Positions 5,282 through 5,970 of a DNA stretch of 5,970 bases are shown piece by piece. The stretch's first letter is position 1. Each line of letters begins with the position of its first letter. The notes beneath the pieces are model-generated. The model was given only the letters and a program-made list of their open reading frames with translations, was not told the DNA's origin and made no database searches. Source of the stretch: Candidatus Zixiibacteriota bacterium (GTDB lineage Bacteria > Zixibacteria > MSB-5A5 > GN15 > PGXB01); assembly GCA_024230695.1 (NCBI GenBank), contig JAAERC010000491.1, forward strand, positions 1-5,970, in the 5' to 3' direction. The position numbers and the translations under genes were made by a program.

Positions 5282-5970
5282 ATGAATAATAATATTGATA
5301 AAAAGAAAGGCTTCACTCGCCGTGATTTTATTAAGGGCGCCTCTTGTGCCGCACTTGGGTTGGCCATGGGTGTTTCAGCGGATAGTCAAAATGTCACAAA
5401 AACCCCATCCGGAACAAAGATCATTCTTATTCGTGACAAAAATGTTATTGGGGCTAAGGGGAAATATGATCCCGATATAATTCAAAATATGATTGATCGA
5501 TCTATAAATAAACTCTTTGACGTTGACAGCCCGGTCAAGGCCTGGAAAACGATGTTTAAGCCGGATGATATCGTTGGTATCAAAACAAATATCTGGGGAC
5601 CGCTTCCAACCCCTCCCGAAGTTGAACAGAGCCTGAAAAAAGGTATTATGTCTGCCGGTGTGAGTGAGGACAATATCAGCATTGATGACCGTGGGATTTT
5701 GGGGAATGAAATATTCAAGAGTGCCACGGCAGTAGTTAATACAAGACCGATGAGGACACATCATTGGGCTGGAGTTGGCGGGTTAATAAAAAACCATATT
5801 ATGTTTGCACCCGAGCCATGGCTGTATCATGATAACTCATGCGCTGATCTAGCTAAAGTATGGGAATTACCGAATATCAAGGGCAAAACGAGATTAAATA
5901 TATTAGTGATGATGACTCCGCTATTTCATGGTATCGGACCTCATCATTTTGATAAGGAGTTTACCTGGAA
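5282..5970 (+). CDS. DUF362-family protein with twin-arginine signal, 3' end beyond window
   Basis: The frame is open from ATG 5282 to the window edge (229 full codons plus two bases). The N-terminus has a Tat signal: T-R-R-D-F-I-K at residues 12-18, then a weakly hydrophobic run GASCAALGLAMGVSA, so the protein is exported folded, often with a bound cofactor. From about residue 46 it follows the DUF362 layout: TKIILIRDKNV, then FKPDDIVGIKTNIWGP (92-107), a segment SAGVSEDNISIDDRG (124-138), and VVNTRPMRTHHWAGVGGLIKNHIMF (151-175), the most family-typical part with paired His. DUF362 proteins are uncharacterised; some carry ferredoxin-like Cys clusters, but only Cys 22 (in the signal) and Cys 187 occur here, so no cluster is seen in this part. 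It sits 4 bases after a lipoprotein gene, implying a joint envelope role. Confidence 0.85.
   Translation, partial: MNNNIDKKKGFTRRDFIKGASCAALGLAMGVSADSQNVTKTPSGTKIILIRDKNVIGAKGKYDPDIIQNMIDRSINKLFDVDSPVKAWKTMFKPDDIVGIKTNIWGPLPTPPEVEQSLKKGIMSAGVSEDNISIDDRGILGNEIFKSATAVVNTRPMRTHHWAGVGGLIKNHIMFAPEPWLYHDNSCADLAKVWELPNIKGKTRLNILVMMTPLFHGIGPHHFDKEFTW

Noticed and set aside
5375..5764. Minus-strand 129-codon frame opposite the DUF362 gene
   Set aside because: The plus-strand frame has a Tat signal and DUF362 motifs through this whole interval; the other is a shadow.

Overview
This window is AT-rich bacterial chromosome with no RNA gene, CRISPR array or mobile element that I can see. The style is that of an uncultured FCB-group bacterium, with Zixibacteria-like lineages a plausible guess. 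The reasons are a secreted gingipain-like (peptidase C25) protein, a COG4260-type SPFH/zinc-ribbon gene, a YfiR/DUF4154 periplasmic protein, and a lipoprotein next to a Tat-exported DUF362 protein. No marker gene is present, so this placement is inference.

Layout. (i) 1-679, minus strand: the 5' part of a secreted C25-like protease gene that runs off the left edge. Its frame is cut by one in-frame TGA (158-160), and recognisable family sequence continues in the same frame beyond it. (ii) 680-1011: a divergent, AT-rich intergenic region with promoter candidates for both directions and small palindromes. (iii) 1012-3535, plus strand: a two-gene, translationally overlapping operon. It encodes a stomatin/prohibitin (SPFH) protein with three C-terminal zinc ribbons, then a protein with two widely separated zinc ribbons. 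(iv) 3536-3714: regulatory gap with an inverted repeat, a consensus -10 box and a strong Shine-Dalgarno. (v) 3715-4236: a YfiR-family (DUF4154) periplasmic protein without a visible partner. (vi) 4375 to the right edge: a DUF6599-like lipoprotein gene, then 4 bp later a DUF362 gene with a twin-arginine signal, cut by the window end.

How they may work together: the SPFH/zinc-ribbon pair looks like one functional unit, related to the YdjI and YdjG side of the Bacillus membrane-stress locus, but neither protein has an obvious membrane segment. The lipoprotein/DUF362 pair is an envelope unit of unknown function, with one partner lipid-anchored and the other Tat-exported. The YfiR-like protein would also lie outside the inner membrane. 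Four of the six proteins carry export signals, so the theme is envelope biology. I did not find a complete new system. The most notable points are the interrupted protease gene, the unanchored SPFH/zinc-ribbon operon with its internal repeats, and the lipoprotein-DUF362 pair.
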